From: Bacillota bacterium
GTDB lineage: Bacteria; Bacillota; Clostridia; Lachnospirales; Lachnospiraceae
Reading direction: 5' to 3'
Assembly: GCA_023421075.1 (NCBI GenBank)
Contig: JAEZUM010000022.1
Span: 1 to 64,000 of the forward strand
Length of the DNA stretch: 64,000 bases
In this document: positions 8,716 through 18,008 of the stretch, one piece after another
Position numbering within the stretch: the stretch's first letter is position 1
Layout: each line of letters begins with the position of its first letter
Notes under the pieces: generated by a model
Told to the model about the DNA's origin: nothing
Databases searched by the model: none
What the model saw: the letters and a program-made list of their open reading frames with translations, nothing else
Position numbers and translations under genes: made by a program

Positions 8716-11001
8716 TCACATTGTCATCCGGATATCTGTATTCTCTGTTAACTCAAAAATTTGGTCGTATACCCTGATTGTCTTCGCTGTTCCCTTCATC
8801 AGGACAAAGGTGCTCTTTTCCTGATTAACCTTGACACGAATCTGACTATCCTCATAGTTTATCTGGAAGCTATACTCCTCCCAACAGCTTGGGATGACCG
8901 GTGCGAAACAGATACCGCTTTCCTTAATTCTCAGGCCACCAAAGCCATAAACGATCGCCATAAAGTTACCGCCCATATTGGCCGTATGGATTCCATCCTT
9001 GGTATTCTTATGTGTATTAAATAAATCCAGTTTTGCCGAGTCTCCAAAATAATGATAGGCTTTATCCACTAGTCCAAGCTTGGAGGCTATAATACTAAAG
9101 ATGCAAGTAGAGAGCGAGGAATCATGAGTGGTAACTTTCTCATAGTACGAGAAGGAATTACGGATGGTATCCAGGGTCTGCGCATCCTCAAAGATAAAAT
9201 GTGCCAATACAGTATCCGCTTGCTTACATACCTGATGACGATAAAGATGCAGCGGATGATAATGAAGCAGCAGTGGAAATTCTTCCTTCGGAGTGTTATC
9301 GATATCCCAGATCTTCTTAGCAAGAAAGGAATCGTCCTGAGGATTAATTCCCAACGCTTCGTCATAGGGGAGATACATGTGCTCCTCTGCTTGTCGGAAC
9401 TCTTCAATCTCCTCCGGTGTTAGCCCGATCTTATCTGCAACCTGTTTCAGTCTTCCCGTATCCTTTAAAAGCTCATAGAATTTGACTGCCCACCTCAGAT
9501 TGTACTGCGCGGCAGCATTGGTAAAATAATTATTATTCACCATGCAGGTATATTCATCGGGACCGGTTACTTCATTAATTCGAAAGCTTCCCTGATAATA
9601 ATTGCCAACATCCAGCCACAACCTTGCCGTCTCGAAGATGATCTCCGCACCTTCCTTCGCGATAAAGTCCAAATCCTTCGTCGTCAGATAATAAGCGATA
9701 ACGGAATAAGCAATGTCTCCGTTGATATGATATGCGGCGGTTCCGGATGGAAAATATCCGGAGCATTCCACACCCATGATGGTTCTCCAGGGATAGAGGG
9801 CACCCTTTCTGTGTCCGAGTATCCTTGCGTTTTCCCGCGCTTTTTCTAAGGTACTATAACGGAAGCCAATCAGGTTCTTGGTTATAGACGATTCTGTCAG
9901 ATTGAAGAAGGGCTGGATATACATTTCCGTATCCCAGAAATAGTGACCCTCATAGCCTTCTCCGCTGAGTCCCTTTGCTGCAATATTACAATATTCATCC
10001 TTTCCAACAGACTGCACCAGCTGATACATATTGTAATTCACGGCCTCGGTAAGAGCATCATCACCCTTAATCTCCAAGAAACAGTTATCCCAGAATTCCT
10101 TGAGATAATCCCTCTGTCTCCGGTAATGCTCCTCCATTGGGATTGCCAGGGCCTGCTCCATCTGCACTTTAGCCCCATTCTCGCAATGATTGCATCGGAT
10201 GGAGTCCTGAAAGACTGTATATTTCGTCAGTACAACGGTCTCACCCTCTGCAATCGGTACTTCCGCCTTACAGATTGCACTATGGTCAAGACCGGTGGTA
10301 CGAATAATACCTGCCTTAGACAGCCTGTGCGTAACACCGGTACAGACCTTCAGCTTTGAGATCGAGGTATGGGAGGTCAGATAAGATTCTCCGCTCACAA
10401 TCTCAGCCTTTTCCGGAAGTAGATATTTGCGTGTATCTTGAGCCACTCTCGGATCGTTCGCATTACTATAGTTTGTAACCTCACCCATATGGTAGGAACG
10501 AAAGCGAAGGAACCCGCTGAAATTCACTGCTTTAACACTATATTCAATCGTAAATAATGACAGCTGTACAAAGGAAGTCATTCGTTTGATTACGATCTCG
10601 ACCTGCTTGCCGGAGGGGGAACACCATAGAATTCTTCTACCTGTAATTCCGGCCTCCATATCGAGCCAACGCTTGCTCTCCAGAACCTTTCCTTCAAACA
10701 AGTTGAAATTCTCTCCATCGATGGTTAAGTGGATGGTCTGGGTATCCACCACATTGAGCATGGCCTGCTTATCCTCCACCAGACCATACAGCTTCTCCGC
10801 CTGCTTCATATCAGCAATGTCATAAAAGCCATTGATATAAGAGCCCCGGATGGTATCATACCCTGCCGGGTAACCCTCTTCGTAATTGGAGCGAATTCCT
10901 ATGTATCCATTGGCATTATGGAAGACCGTTTCATTCACCATCAAGTCGTTGTTATCTTTACTCAGATTGTCTATCTCGTAGATTTTATAATGTAATCCCA
11001 T
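8716..11001 (-). CDS. Glycoside hydrolase family 65 disaccharide phosphorylase
   Basis: A cytoplasmic enzyme that splits an alpha-glucoside with inorganic phosphate, with inversion, giving beta-glucose 1-phosphate. The N-terminal beta-sandwich, (alpha/alpha)6 barrel and C-terminal sheet of GH65 are all present. The general acid Glu lies in NEVTGPDEYT (residue 487 counted from the ATG at 11013, 483 from the chosen start). GHYFWDTE and a phosphate-binding THDSSLS are also seen. I start at MGLHYK (11001), which has GGAG at the right distance. Maltose, kojibiose, nigerose, trehalose and glucosyl-rhamnose phosphorylases all share this fold, and specificity cannot be read here. The neighbouring pgmB and ABC importer fit intracellular phosphorolysis of an imported sugar. 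Confidence 0.93.
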   Translation of the reverse strand: MGLHYKIYEIDNLSKDNNDLMVNETVFHNANGYIGIRSNYEEGYPAGYDTIRGSYINGFYDIADMKQAEKLYGLVEDKQAMLNVVDTQTIHLTIDGENFNLFEGKVLESKRWLDMEAGITGRRILWCSPSGKQVEIVIKRMTSFVQLSLFTIEYSVKAVNFSGFLRFRSYHMGEVTNYSNANDPRVAQDTRKYLLPEKAEIVSGESYLTSHTSISKLKVCTGVTHRLSKAGIIRTTGLDHSAICKAEVPIAEGETVVLTKYTVFQDSIRCNHCENGAKVQMEQALAIPMEEHYRRQRDYLKEFWDNCFLEIKGDDALTEAVNYNMYQLVQSVGKDEYCNIAAKGLSGEGYEGHYFWDTEMYIQPFFNLTESSITKNLIGFRYSTLEKARENARILGHRKGALYPWRTIMGVECSGYFPSGTAAYHINGDIAYSVIAYYLTTKDLDFIAKEGAEIIFETARLWLDVGNYYQGSFRINEVTGPDEYTCMVNNNYFTNAAAQYNLRWAVKFYELLKDTGRLKQVADKIGLTPEEIEEFRQAEEHMYLPYDEALGINPQDDSFLAKKIWDIDNTPKEEFPLLLHYHPLHLYRHQVCKQADTVLAHFIFEDAQTLDTIRNSFSYYEKVTTHDSSLSTCIFSIIASKLGLVDKAYHYFGDSAKLDLFNTHKNTKDGIHTANMGGNFMAIVYGFGGLRIKESGICFAPVIPSCWEEYSFQINYEDSQIRVKVNQEKSTFVLMKGTAKTIRVYDQIFELTENTDIRMTM

Positions 11002-11040
11002 ATTTGTCTCCATTATGGCGTATGTCGCCTTTCATTTGAT

Positions 11041-11880
11041 CTAAAGCTTCACTGCGCCTGCTGCAACACCCTTCACGATATATTTTTGTGCAGACAGGTA
11101 GAAAATGATAACCGGGGTGATGGTTAACATTAATCCGGCCATAGCCAAATTCCATTCAATGGTAAATTGACCGAAGAAGGACGCAGTAGATAAAGGTATG
11201 GTACGTAAGGTCTTACTGGAAAGCACTAAAGAAGGTAATAAGTAGTCATTCCAGATCCAGATTACGTCAAGTATCATTACCGTCGCTGTGGTAGGCTTTA
11301 GCATCGGAAAAACGATCTTCCAGAATACCTTGAATTTGTTGCAGCCATCGATCGTCGCCGCCTCCTCCAGAGATACCGGAATGGATTTTACAAATCCATG
11401 ATATAAGAATACTGCCATACTAGTTCCGAATCCGATATTCATATAAATCAGTCCACCAATGGTATTCAGCATCGGGATATGTAAGGTGTCACGAACCCAG
11501 CCCATAACCTGCATCAAGGGCATCATGATGGTCTGGAACGGAATAATCATCGTAGCTACAAAGATCATGAACAGAATTCTGCTCAGCTTATTATCGGTAC
11601 GCACAAACATCCAGGCAGTCATGGAAGCTAGCACACCGATGATTGCTATGGAGACAACGGTAACGATCAGGGAATTACTGAAGGCTTTCAAGAAATTCAT
11701 CTTATCCATGGCCTTGGCAAAATACCCGAAGGAAAAGCTCTCCGGCAGAGCCAGCATATTTTCATATAATTCCTGACGGTTCTTAAACGCATTTACTAAT
11801 ACGATATAGATAGGGAACAGGTAGCCGAGGCAGATTGTTACGATAAATATTTCGAGAATTACTTTAACAAGCTTCTTCAT
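11041..11880 (-). CDS. Sugar ABC transporter permease, MalG type (cluster 1)
   Basis: 279 residues, six predicted membrane segments. The EAA loop is EEAATIDGCNKFKVFWKIVFP. The end (KYIVKGVAAGAVKL) is the usual MalG-type C-terminus. With the permease upstream it forms the membrane channel of a CUT1 importer. Its ATG overlaps the stop of that gene in a TAATG junction, so the two are translationally coupled. The ATPase is not in this cluster and is probably a shared MsmK-type protein encoded elsewhere. Confidence 0.93.
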   Translation of the reverse strand: MKKLVKVILEIFIVTICLGYLFPIYIVLVNAFKNRQELYENMLALPESFSFGYFAKAMDKMNFLKAFSNSLIVTVVSIAIIGVLASMTAWMFVRTDNKLSRILFMIFVATMIIPFQTIMMPLMQVMGWVRDTLHIPMLNTIGGLIYMNIGFGTSMAVFLYHGFVKSIPVSLEEAATIDGCNKFKVFWKIVFPMLKPTTATVMILDVIWIWNDYLLPSLVLSSKTLRTIPLSTASFFGQFTIEWNLAMAGLMLTITPVIIFYLSAQKYIVKGVAAGAVKL

Positions 11881-12755
11881 TACATCTCTACCTCCCTCTT
11901 CTTCGTAATCGATACCTGAATTAAAGTGATAACGGCAACTGCGATAAAGAATATGATCGCCTTTGCCTGACCATAACCATAATTGCTTAAGGAGAAGATC
12001 TCATTATAGATATTCATTGCCATCATCTCAGTAGCATTGTTTGGACCGCCTCCGGTCAGGGAGAAATTCACATCGAATATCTTAAAGCAGTTGGATAAGG
12101 TTAAAAACAAACAAATGGTAAAGGAGGGCATAATCAGCGGGAACTTAATCCGCAGCAGAGTCTGCCAGAAGTTCGCCCCATCCACCTTAGCCGCCTCCAA
12201 CACATCCTCCGGCATCGCCTGAATACCGTTAATATAGATTATCATTATGTAACCGGCCATCTGCCAGGTTGCTACGATGATCATTGCGATCAGTGCATAG
12301 TTTGGATTGAGTAGCCAGCTAAAGAAGATCTTGGTCATACCTGTCATCTCACCGATGGATTTAAACACATCGGTGAATATAAACTTCCAGATGTAACCCA
12401 GTATAAGACCTCCGATTAAGTAAGGCATAAACAGCATGGTTCTTGCTATATTGCGAACTCTAAGCTTACCGGTAACTGCCAGAGCAAAGGTAAGCCCCAG
12501 TATATTAATTAATAATACGGAAAATATGGTAAACAAGACTGTGTGACCTGCAGAGGAGAGAAATCTTGTATCTGCAAATAATCTTGTGTAGTTTTCAAAT
12601 CCAACAAAGGTTTTTTCATTCAACGGCATTCCGTCCCAGGAAATGAAGGAATAACCGATACCGATCACAAAAGGTATAATTACTACGGTTGTAAAGATAA
12701 ACACCAAGGGTAATACGAATAGGGCATACCAACCTATATCCCTTCTTTTCTTCAT
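11880..12755 (-). CDS. Sugar ABC transporter permease, MalF type (cluster 1)
   Basis: 291 residues with six membrane segments after a short basic N-terminus (MKKRRDIGWYALFVLPLV). The EAA loop reads EAAKVDGANFWQTLLRIKFP, the conserved contact with the ATPase. It is the partner of the MalG-type permease. GGAAGGAG precedes the ATG. It is separated from the binding-protein gene by 198 bases that carry two hairpins, which suggests lower expression of the permeases than of the binding protein. Confidence 0.93.
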   Translation of the reverse strand: MKKRRDIGWYALFVLPLVFIFTTVVIIPFVIGIGYSFISWDGMPLNEKTFVGFENYTRLFADTRFLSSAGHTVLFTIFSVLLINILGLTFALAVTGKLRVRNIARTMLFMPYLIGGLILGYIWKFIFTDVFKSIGEMTGMTKIFFSWLLNPNYALIAMIIVATWQMAGYIMIIYINGIQAMPEDVLEAAKVDGANFWQTLLRIKFPLIMPSFTICLFLTLSNCFKIFDVNFSLTGGGPNNATEMMAMNIYNEIFSLSNYGYGQAKAIIFFIAVAVITLIQVSITKKREVEM

Positions 12756-12782
12756 TCAAACTCTCCTTCCGGGATTAGAGCA

Positions 12783-12825
12783 TTGCAAAGCAGTATCGGT
12801 TCCAATTGCCTACACTGCTTTGCAA
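12783..12825 (-). repeat. Inverted repeat between binding-protein and permease genes
   Basis: A perfect 12-base inverted repeat TTGCAAAGCAGT (12783-12794) / ACTGCTTTGCAA (12814-12825). It lies downstream of the hairpin at 12891-12935 and just ahead of the permease ribosome binding site. Role unknown; mRNA processing or stability is plausible. Confidence 0.5.
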
Positions 12826-12890
12826 ACATTCTCCTCACCCTATCTTATTGATCCCCAACACAAATAGAGATAGTAACCATGTCATAAATA

Positions 12891-12935
12891 CAGAAATCCA
12901 ACAATACACCGTTACAAATGTTTGTTAGATTTCTG
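12891..12935 (-). terminator. Intercistronic hairpin, probable partial terminator
   Basis: A 13-base arm pair (12891-12903 and 12923-12935, CAGAAATC/GATTTCTG core, one mismatch) begins 19 bases after the binding-protein stop. On the minus strand it is followed by a short T-rich stretch. Such leaky structures raise binding-protein output over permease output. Confidence 0.6.
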
Positions 12936-12953
12936 CATTCTTGGTAACTTTAC

Positions 12954-14264
12954 TTATTTACCTGCCTGCACAAAAGCATCTGATAATTTTGTTAAGAAAT
13001 CAGTTCCGGACATATCCGTTGTAAAGAACTCCTGAGCAATCGGTACAAGGTAAACATCTACGATACCTGCCGGCCATTTACTCATCGGCCAGGAGATGGT
13101 CTTGCCAGCAGCTGCATATTCGGATACAGACTGGGATAACGGATCCAACTTAGGACTTGTCATAGAAGTAAGTACCGGAATAAATCCGAATTCTTCCATG
13201 AGATATTTCTTTCCTGTCTCACTGGTATATAGCCAGTTTAAGAAATCCTTACCTGCCTGAATCTCATCGGCAGCTGCCTGAGAATTAACATACCAGCAGG
13301 TGGGAACGCTTGCAGCGATCTTATCGTTACCGCTGATCGGTAAGGGCATCATTCCCATCTCAAAGGTTACATCGTAATCCTTGAACATTCCATAGCTCCA
13401 GTTACCCTGATGGATGGAAGCATTCTTACCGGTTGCGAAATCACCGGTCTGGGTATCATAATTAACCTCAAGAGGATTATTGGTGTTCTCTCTGATTGCT
13501 TCCATGAATTTTGCAAATTCCACGAATTCTGGTGTATCCTGCATGGTTACTTCCCCTGCAACCAGCTTATTGATGAAGTCCTGCGGATCTGCCTGTAATG
13601 CAAAAGGAGTATTCAGAATATGACCGATTAAGAAATAGCTCTCCTGTGATAAACTAAAGCCATTCACTCCGGCTGCCTTCTGATCCTTTAACATCTGAAC
13701 GAAGGAGTCATAATTGGTAACCTTGGAAGCATCAATCAAGCTCTTATTATATACAAGACCAAAGCCTTCCATCGTATAAGGTATTCCAACGACCTTGCCG
13801 TCAATTTCATTTGCCATATTTGCTGCAATATCGCCAACAAAGCTCAGATCACTGAGATCGGAAAGATATGCCTTAAGCTCTTCTGACTCTGATCCGGGAG
13901 CAAGTGAGAATACAGTAGGTCCCTGATTGTTTCCGAGTTTAATCTTAAGCTGTTGAAGATAATCATCACCTGTAGTCCCCCAGACTTCAACCTCAACACC
14001 GGTTTCAGCAGTATAAGCCTCTGCACATGCTTCTAACTGATCGGTAATCTCAACCTTAGACTGGAAAACGATAATCTTCTTAGCCGCTGCAGGCTGCTCA
14101 CTGGCAGGCTCCGCTTTCTCGGTATCCTCTGCCTTAGGTTTTTCTGTTGTCCCCTCAGTTTTGGTTCCCTCTGTCTTGTCTTCCTTTGTTCCACAACCGG
14201 TTAAGAACAAACTAAACACTAAGGTTGTAGCAAGTAAAATACCTAACAATTTTCTTAATTTCAT
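12954..14264 (-). CDS. Extracellular sugar-binding lipoprotein (cluster 1)
   Basis: 436 residues. The signal peptide ends in a lipobox LTGC with the lipidated Cys24, followed by a Thr/Glu/Lys/Pro/Ala-rich linker to about residue 60, so the protein is tethered outside the membrane. The remainder is a family 1 solute-binding fold (IIVFQSKVEITDQLEAC, TPEFVEFAKFMEAI, WLYTSETGKKYL). It hands an alpha-glucoside or oligosaccharide to the two permeases that follow. It is the first gene of the operon, behind a near-consensus promoter and AAGGAGAGGG. The exact sugar is not readable; the GH65 gene suggests an alpha-linked disaccharide. Confidence 0.93.
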   Translation of the reverse strand: MKLRKLLGILLATTLVFSLFLTGCGTKEDKTEGTKTEGTTEKPKAEDTEKAEPASEQPAAAKKIIVFQSKVEITDQLEACAEAYTAETGVEVEVWGTTGDDYLQQLKIKLGNNQGPTVFSLAPGSESEELKAYLSDLSDLSFVGDIAANMANEIDGKVVGIPYTMEGFGLVYNKSLIDASKVTNYDSFVQMLKDQKAAGVNGFSLSQESYFLIGHILNTPFALQADPQDFINKLVAGEVTMQDTPEFVEFAKFMEAIRENTNNPLEVNYDTQTGDFATGKNASIHQGNWSYGMFKDYDVTFEMGMMPLPISGNDKIAASVPTCWYVNSQAAADEIQAGKDFLNWLYTSETGKKYLMEEFGFIPVLTSMTSPKLDPLSQSVSEYAAAGKTISWPMSKWPAGIVDVYLVPIAQEFFTTDMSGTDFLTKLSDAFVQAGK

Positions 14265-14294
14265 AGCACCCTCTCCTTATAGATAAAATATTAA

Positions 14295-14306
14295 TAAAAC
14301 GTTATA
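14295..14306 (-). promoter_or_regulatory. Candidate LacI-family operator in the cluster 1 promoter
   Basis: The near-palindrome TAAAACGTTATA, with the central CG at 14300-14301 typical of LacI/GalR operators, lies about six bases downstream of the -10 and so would cover the transcription start. The LacI gene is the next one upstream. Inferred, not shown. Confidence 0.4.
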
Positions 14307-14311
14307 CTGTA

Positions 14312-14340
14312 ATATTAAAATATTTTCTTTGTTTTGTCAA
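14312..14340 (-). promoter_or_regulatory. Sigma-A promoter of sugar operon 1
   Basis: On the minus strand a perfect -35 TTGACA (14335-14340) and -10 TAATAT (14312-14317) with 17-base spacing, 48 bases ahead of the binding-protein ATG. Confidence 0.8.
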
Positions 14341-14400
14341 TAATGTAGTATTAATTCCTTTTCAATTACAAATTTTTTGTTAATATTGCATATTTTTTCA

Positions 14401-14452
14401 ACAAAAAAAGTCATGTGATTTCAACGCAATTTGTTGATAATCACATGACTTT
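14401..14452 (-). terminator. Terminator between lacI and sugar operon 1
   Basis: A perfect 14-base inverted repeat (14407-14420 and 14439-14452, AAAGTCATGTGATT) is followed on the minus strand by a run of T. It separates the regulator's transcript from the operon. Confidence 0.85.
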
Positions 14453-14544
14453 ACTAAAACAAAACATCATTTTACTAGGTTTTATTAATTAGTTCAGAAA
14501 ATCACTTCAATAATTCTTAATCATTTAGAACAAACCGGGAGACC

Positions 14545-15525
14545 TTATTCATTTTCTTTCTTAATACCTACACTGTCACGGAATATGATCTTTGCCGCTA
14601 TCTTAAAGGTCTCTACATTACGCTGTCCCCTTATGTTCTCAATCAGATATCTGGCCGCTATATATCCTCGCTCATAATTCGGAATGGATACTGTCGTAAG
14701 GCCCATCGCCTCTGCCAGATCACAATTGTCAAATCCCGTTACGGCAATATCCTCAGGAACCCGTATTCCGTTGTCACGAAAAGCCTTCATTGCACCGATT
14801 GCCATATTGTCATTGGCGCATACCAGACAGTCCGGCAATTCACGGCTAAGCATGAGTATCTTCGCTGCCGTATAACCACTCTTCTCGCGATAGTTCCCGG
14901 CAAAATAACTCTTTTGCTGGAATTCGATATGATTTGCTTCCAGCGCATCGCGAAAGGCTTTATATCGCTCTTTGTTATCAGCAGTCTCCTCCGGTCCGCC
15001 AACAAAGCCAAAATGCCGATATCCGCGGTCTATCACACCCTGAATCATATCAAACATAGGTTCATAATTATTCACAACCACGCTTTTAATCCATGGATTA
15101 TTCGTGATACGGTCTAGTACAACGATCGGATAATTTTCGGCTGCGATCCGGTTCAGTGTCTCGTCCTGCATCTTTTTATCCAATATGATACTACCGCTGG
15201 TCATACTGTTATTCATGTATTTCTCACAGGATTTATCGGTACAGATGATTAGATCAAAGTCGTTATCATTCACATAATCACTGATACCGTTGATAATCTT
15301 AAGATAAAAGCTCCGGTCGAAATCACTGAAATTAAACAGGATTGTATTCGGTTTCCCGGACTTCAATCCCTTACCGGCCGGATTCGGGTGATAATTCAGT
15401 TCTTCACAGATTCTGTGTATCCGGTCTCTGGTCTCCACGCCGACATTCTTCTTATTATTCAGAACATTGGATACTGTGGAAACGGAAACTCCGGCCTGCT
15501 TTGCTACTTCCTTAATTCCAACCAT
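14545..15525 (-). CDS. LacI family transcriptional regulator (cluster 1)
   Basis: 326 residues. The HTH MVGIKEVAKQAGVSVSTVSN with hinge HPNPAGKGLKSG is followed by a periplasmic-binding-protein-like sensor domain (YRHFGFVGGPEE, CLVCANDNMAIGAMKAF, GFDNCDLAE). It probably represses the adjacent transport and phosphorylase operon until the sugar or a derivative binds. AAAGGAGAAGG precedes the ATG. A perfect 19-base palindrome 41 bases upstream suggests autoregulation. It has its own terminator. Confidence 0.92.
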   Translation of the reverse strand: MVGIKEVAKQAGVSVSTVSNVLNNKKNVGVETRDRIHRICEELNYHPNPAGKGLKSGKPNTILFNFSDFDRSFYLKIINGISDYVNDNDFDLIICTDKSCEKYMNNSMTSGSIILDKKMQDETLNRIAAENYPIVVLDRITNNPWIKSVVVNNYEPMFDMIQGVIDRGYRHFGFVGGPEETADNKERYKAFRDALEANHIEFQQKSYFAGNYREKSGYTAAKILMLSRELPDCLVCANDNMAIGAMKAFRDNGIRVPEDIAVTGFDNCDLAEAMGLTTVSIPNYERGYIAARYLIENIRGQRNVETFKIAAKIIFRDSVGIKKENE

Positions 15526-15565
15526 ATGCCTTCTCCTTTTCTATGTAAACGACGGATTATTCTTT

Positions 15566-15584
15566 TAGTAAAATCATTTTACTA
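15566..15584. promoter_or_regulatory. Perfect 19-base palindrome upstream of the LacI gene
   Basis: TAGTAAAATCATTTTACTA is a perfect inverted repeat around a central C, 41 bases ahead of the LacI start codon. Half-sites recur nearby (GAGTAAAAT from 15590; CATTTTACTA at 14468-14477). It differs from the CG-centred LacI operator type, so the protein that binds it is uncertain. Confidence 0.5.
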
Positions 15585-15634
15585 TATTTGAGTAAAATAT
15601 TCAACATCTTTACATAAAATATTCTGAAACATTA

Positions 15635-16420
15635 TTAAATCGATAGGTTCCAGCTATGATTTAAGGGTCCGCTTCCCATCCCCAAATCAAGTCCTGCTCT
15701 CAAGGCCCCCGTGATATATTCCTTCGCAGCAGCGACACTTTCCATTATATTTCTTCCCTCGGCAAGATTACAGGCAATCGCTGAGGAAAGCGTGCAGCCT
15801 GTACCATGAGTATTGGGATTATTAATCTGTTCCTGTGTGAACCAATGAACGCTGTCTCCGGTATATAGAAGATCATCACTCCTATCCTTAAGATGACCTC
15901 CTTTAATCAGAATATCTCCCGAATAGCTCTCTCTGATCCGTCGTGCCGCGGCCACCATATCTTCTTTGGTTAAGATCGGAATGCGGCTGAGTACCTCAGC
16001 CTCCGGGATATTCGGTGTGATGATATCCGCAAGTGGTAACAAACGATGAACCAGGACATCGACTGTTTCTTCCTTCATCAACCTGCTTCCGCTGGTTGAA
16101 ATCATGACCGGATCCAGTACAATATTTCTGGCTCGATATTGTGTCAGCTTATCTGCAATCACCTCTATGATCGAAGGATCCGCGACCATTCCAATCTTTA
16201 TCGCATCCGGATAGATATCACGAAAGACCATATCCAGCTGCTGTCCCACAAAGACCGGAGATACCTCATATATGTGGCTAACTCCGGTGGTATTTTGAGC
16301 AGTCAAAGCAGTTATTACACTCATGCCATATAACTTATGTACCGAGATTGTTTTAAGATCAGCCTGAATCCCAGCCCCTCCGCTGCAATCGGAGCCTGCA
16401 ATGCTTAATACGGTTCTCAT
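15635..16420 (-). CDS. thiD: Hydroxymethylpyrimidine/phosphomethylpyrimidine kinase ThiD
   Basis: 261 residues of the ribokinase fold. It phosphorylates HMP and HMP-phosphate to HMP-pyrophosphate, the pyrimidine substrate of ThiE. Seen: SIAGSDCSGGAGIQADLKT (pyrimidine site), TPNIPEAEVLS, and NPNTHGTGCTLSSAIA, the anion hole with the catalytic Asp position replaced by the usual HGTGC motif of this family. It is the last gene of the riboswitch-controlled operon, 54 bases after thiE. No clear terminator follows before the LacI promoter region. Confidence 0.95.
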   Translation of the reverse strand: MRTVLSIAGSDCSGGAGIQADLKTISVHKLYGMSVITALTAQNTTGVSHIYEVSPVFVGQQLDMVFRDIYPDAIKIGMVADPSIIEVIADKLTQYRARNIVLDPVMISTSGSRLMKEETVDVLVHRLLPLADIITPNIPEAEVLSRIPILTKEDMVAAARRIRESYSGDILIKGGHLKDRSDDLLYTGDSVHWFTQEQINNPNTHGTGCTLSSAIACNLAEGRNIMESVAAAKEYITGALRAGLDLGMGSGPLNHSWNLSI

Positions 16421-16474
16421 GTATTAATCCTCCCTTTTATTCGACTTGTGGAAGCTTTTGTTTATAACCATGAT

Positions 16475-17116
16475 CTAATAACTCCTTACGAGTGATGCAA
16501 GATGATTTAATTCCTTGACAGACTGGACGATATCCCTGCTGCCAAAGATCGCGGATACTACTGCAACACCAGCGATCCCGGTTCCCTGAAGCTTCAATAT
16601 GTTCTCCTTCGTAATGCCGCCGATGGCAACGACGGGAATTGTGACAGCTCTGCAGATAGCGGAAAGGGTATCCAGTTGCATCGGGATGGTATTGTGCTTC
16701 GTCGTACTGCCAAATAGCGCTCCGGCTCCGATATAATCCGCTCCGGCTGCCTGCGCGGTCAAAGCTTCTTCCACCGAATGTGCCGTTGCTCCGACGATAA
16801 TATTACCTCCGAGGCGGTTCCTTGCGATACCTATGGAAGCATCCTCCTGACCAAGGTGGACTCCCTCCGCTTTCACCTCAAAGGCTGTCTCTACATCATC
16901 ATTTATGATCAAGGGTACTCCATACCTTTTTGTAATCTCGTGAATCCTCATCGCCTCTGCCACTCTCTGCGTCTTGGATCTCTCTTTGTCTCTGTATTGT
17001 ACCAGGGTTACACCTGACTTTACTGCTTCTTCTACCATCCACGTTAGACTTCGTCCCACTGAACATGAACCATCGGTAACTGCATAAAGAAGCATTTGTT
17101 CTCTCCGTATTCTCAT
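16475..17116 (-). CDS. thiE: Thiamine-phosphate synthase ThiE
   Basis: Joins HMP-pyrophosphate to thiazole phosphate to make thiamine phosphate. The TIM-barrel motifs are VQYRDKE, LIINDDVETA, GVHLGQED, GAGALFGSTTKH and VAIGGI. The frame starts at 17116, but the ATG at 17095 (MLLYAVTDG) has GGAGAG five to six bases before it and matches the usual family start, so 206 residues is equally likely. It lies 5 bases after thiM, a tight coupling. Confidence 0.95.
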   Translation of the reverse strand: MRIRREQMLLYAVTDGSCSVGRSLTWMVEEAVKSGVTLVQYRDKERSKTQRVAEAMRIHEITKRYGVPLIINDDVETAFEVKAEGVHLGQEDASIGIARNRLGGNIIVGATAHSVEEALTAQAAGADYIGAGALFGSTTKHNTIPMQLDTLSAICRAVTIPVVAIGGITKENILKLQGTGIAGVAVVSAIFGSRDIVQSVKELNHLASLVRSY

Positions 17117-17121
17117 CGTTG

Positions 17122-18000
17122 TTATCTAGCCTCCAGTTTAATTCCCTCCATCAATCTGTCACCATCCAATTGACTCATATAATCAAGCAGGTAGATTAAG
17201 AGTGAGGCACTTCCTTCCTGTCGATAAAGCATCCTCTCATAAGCGCTTTCACCGCACAATCCCATAGCACCGACCGCAGCAACACAGGCTTCGTAGCACA
17301 TATTAGGATTCGCTCCGCAATAAGCTCCGATCAGCGAACTAAGCATACAGCCGCTACCGGACACCTGTTTAAGCATAGCACTTCCGTTACGAATCAGGCT
17401 AACCCATACCCCATCCGTAATGATATCAATGGCTCCGGTCGCAACAATGATTGCACCACTGGATATGGCAAGCTTCTTTGCAATCATAATGGACTTCTCC
17501 AGTCTATCCTCCGTAATCTCATCCAAAAAGGATACATCAACTCCTTTTTGTGAAGTGATATTGACCTCAGAGTGAGATAAAGCTGAACTCAATTCAGCAT
17601 CCTTTATCCCACAACTATCTGCGAGCCTTCTTATTTCTGAGTTGTTACCGCGAATCACTTGTACCCTGACTTCCCTTAATATGCTTCGGATTGCATCGGT
17701 GCGAAACATCGATACTCCCATTCCCACCGGATCCAGAATAACCGGATGTCCCAATTCATTGGCACATTTTCCTGCTGCCAGCATGGCGGAGCGTTTACTC
17801 TCTGTCATCATACCTGTATTGATTACTAGTGCTGCAGCTAGGGCTGTTACCTCCTCCACCTCGCCGATATCCTCAGCCATAATCGGAGAAGCCCCACAGG
17901 CCAAGGTTATATTCGCACAAGCATTGGCTGACACGTAATTCGTAATATTATGAATGAGCGGCGTTATTTCTCTGGTTCGATTTACTATCTGGTTAAACAT
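17122..18000 (-). CDS. thiM: Hydroxyethylthiazole kinase ThiM
   Basis: Phosphorylates 4-methyl-5-(2-hydroxyethyl)thiazole, the salvage route to thiazole phosphate. Motifs: PLIHNITNYVSANACAN (thiazole site), VLDPVGMG, VIRGNNSEI (substrate and ATP loop) and SGSGCMLSSLIG with the catalytic Cys. Its 292 residues are slightly longer than the usual 260-270. It sits 8 bases after thiC. Presence of ThiM together with ThiW, and no thiazole synthesis genes in the operon, indicates thiazole is taken up or recycled. Confidence 0.95.
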   Translation of the reverse strand: MFNQIVNRTREITPLIHNITNYVSANACANITLACGASPIMAEDIGEVEEVTALAAALVINTGMMTESKRSAMLAAGKCANELGHPVILDPVGMGVSMFRTDAIRSILREVRVQVIRGNNSEIRRLADSCGIKDAELSSALSHSEVNITSQKGVDVSFLDEITEDRLEKSIMIAKKLAISSGAIIVATGAIDIITDGVWVSLIRNGSAMLKQVSGSGCMLSSLIGAYCGANPNMCYEACVAAVGAMGLCGESAYERMLYRQEGSASLLIYLLDYMSQLDGDRLMEGIKLEAR

Positions 18001-18008
18001 ATTTCCCC

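Noticed and set aside
9087..9407. Short minus-strand open frame inside the GH65 gene
   Set aside because: It is out of frame with a long conserved coding sequence and has no recognisable protein features.
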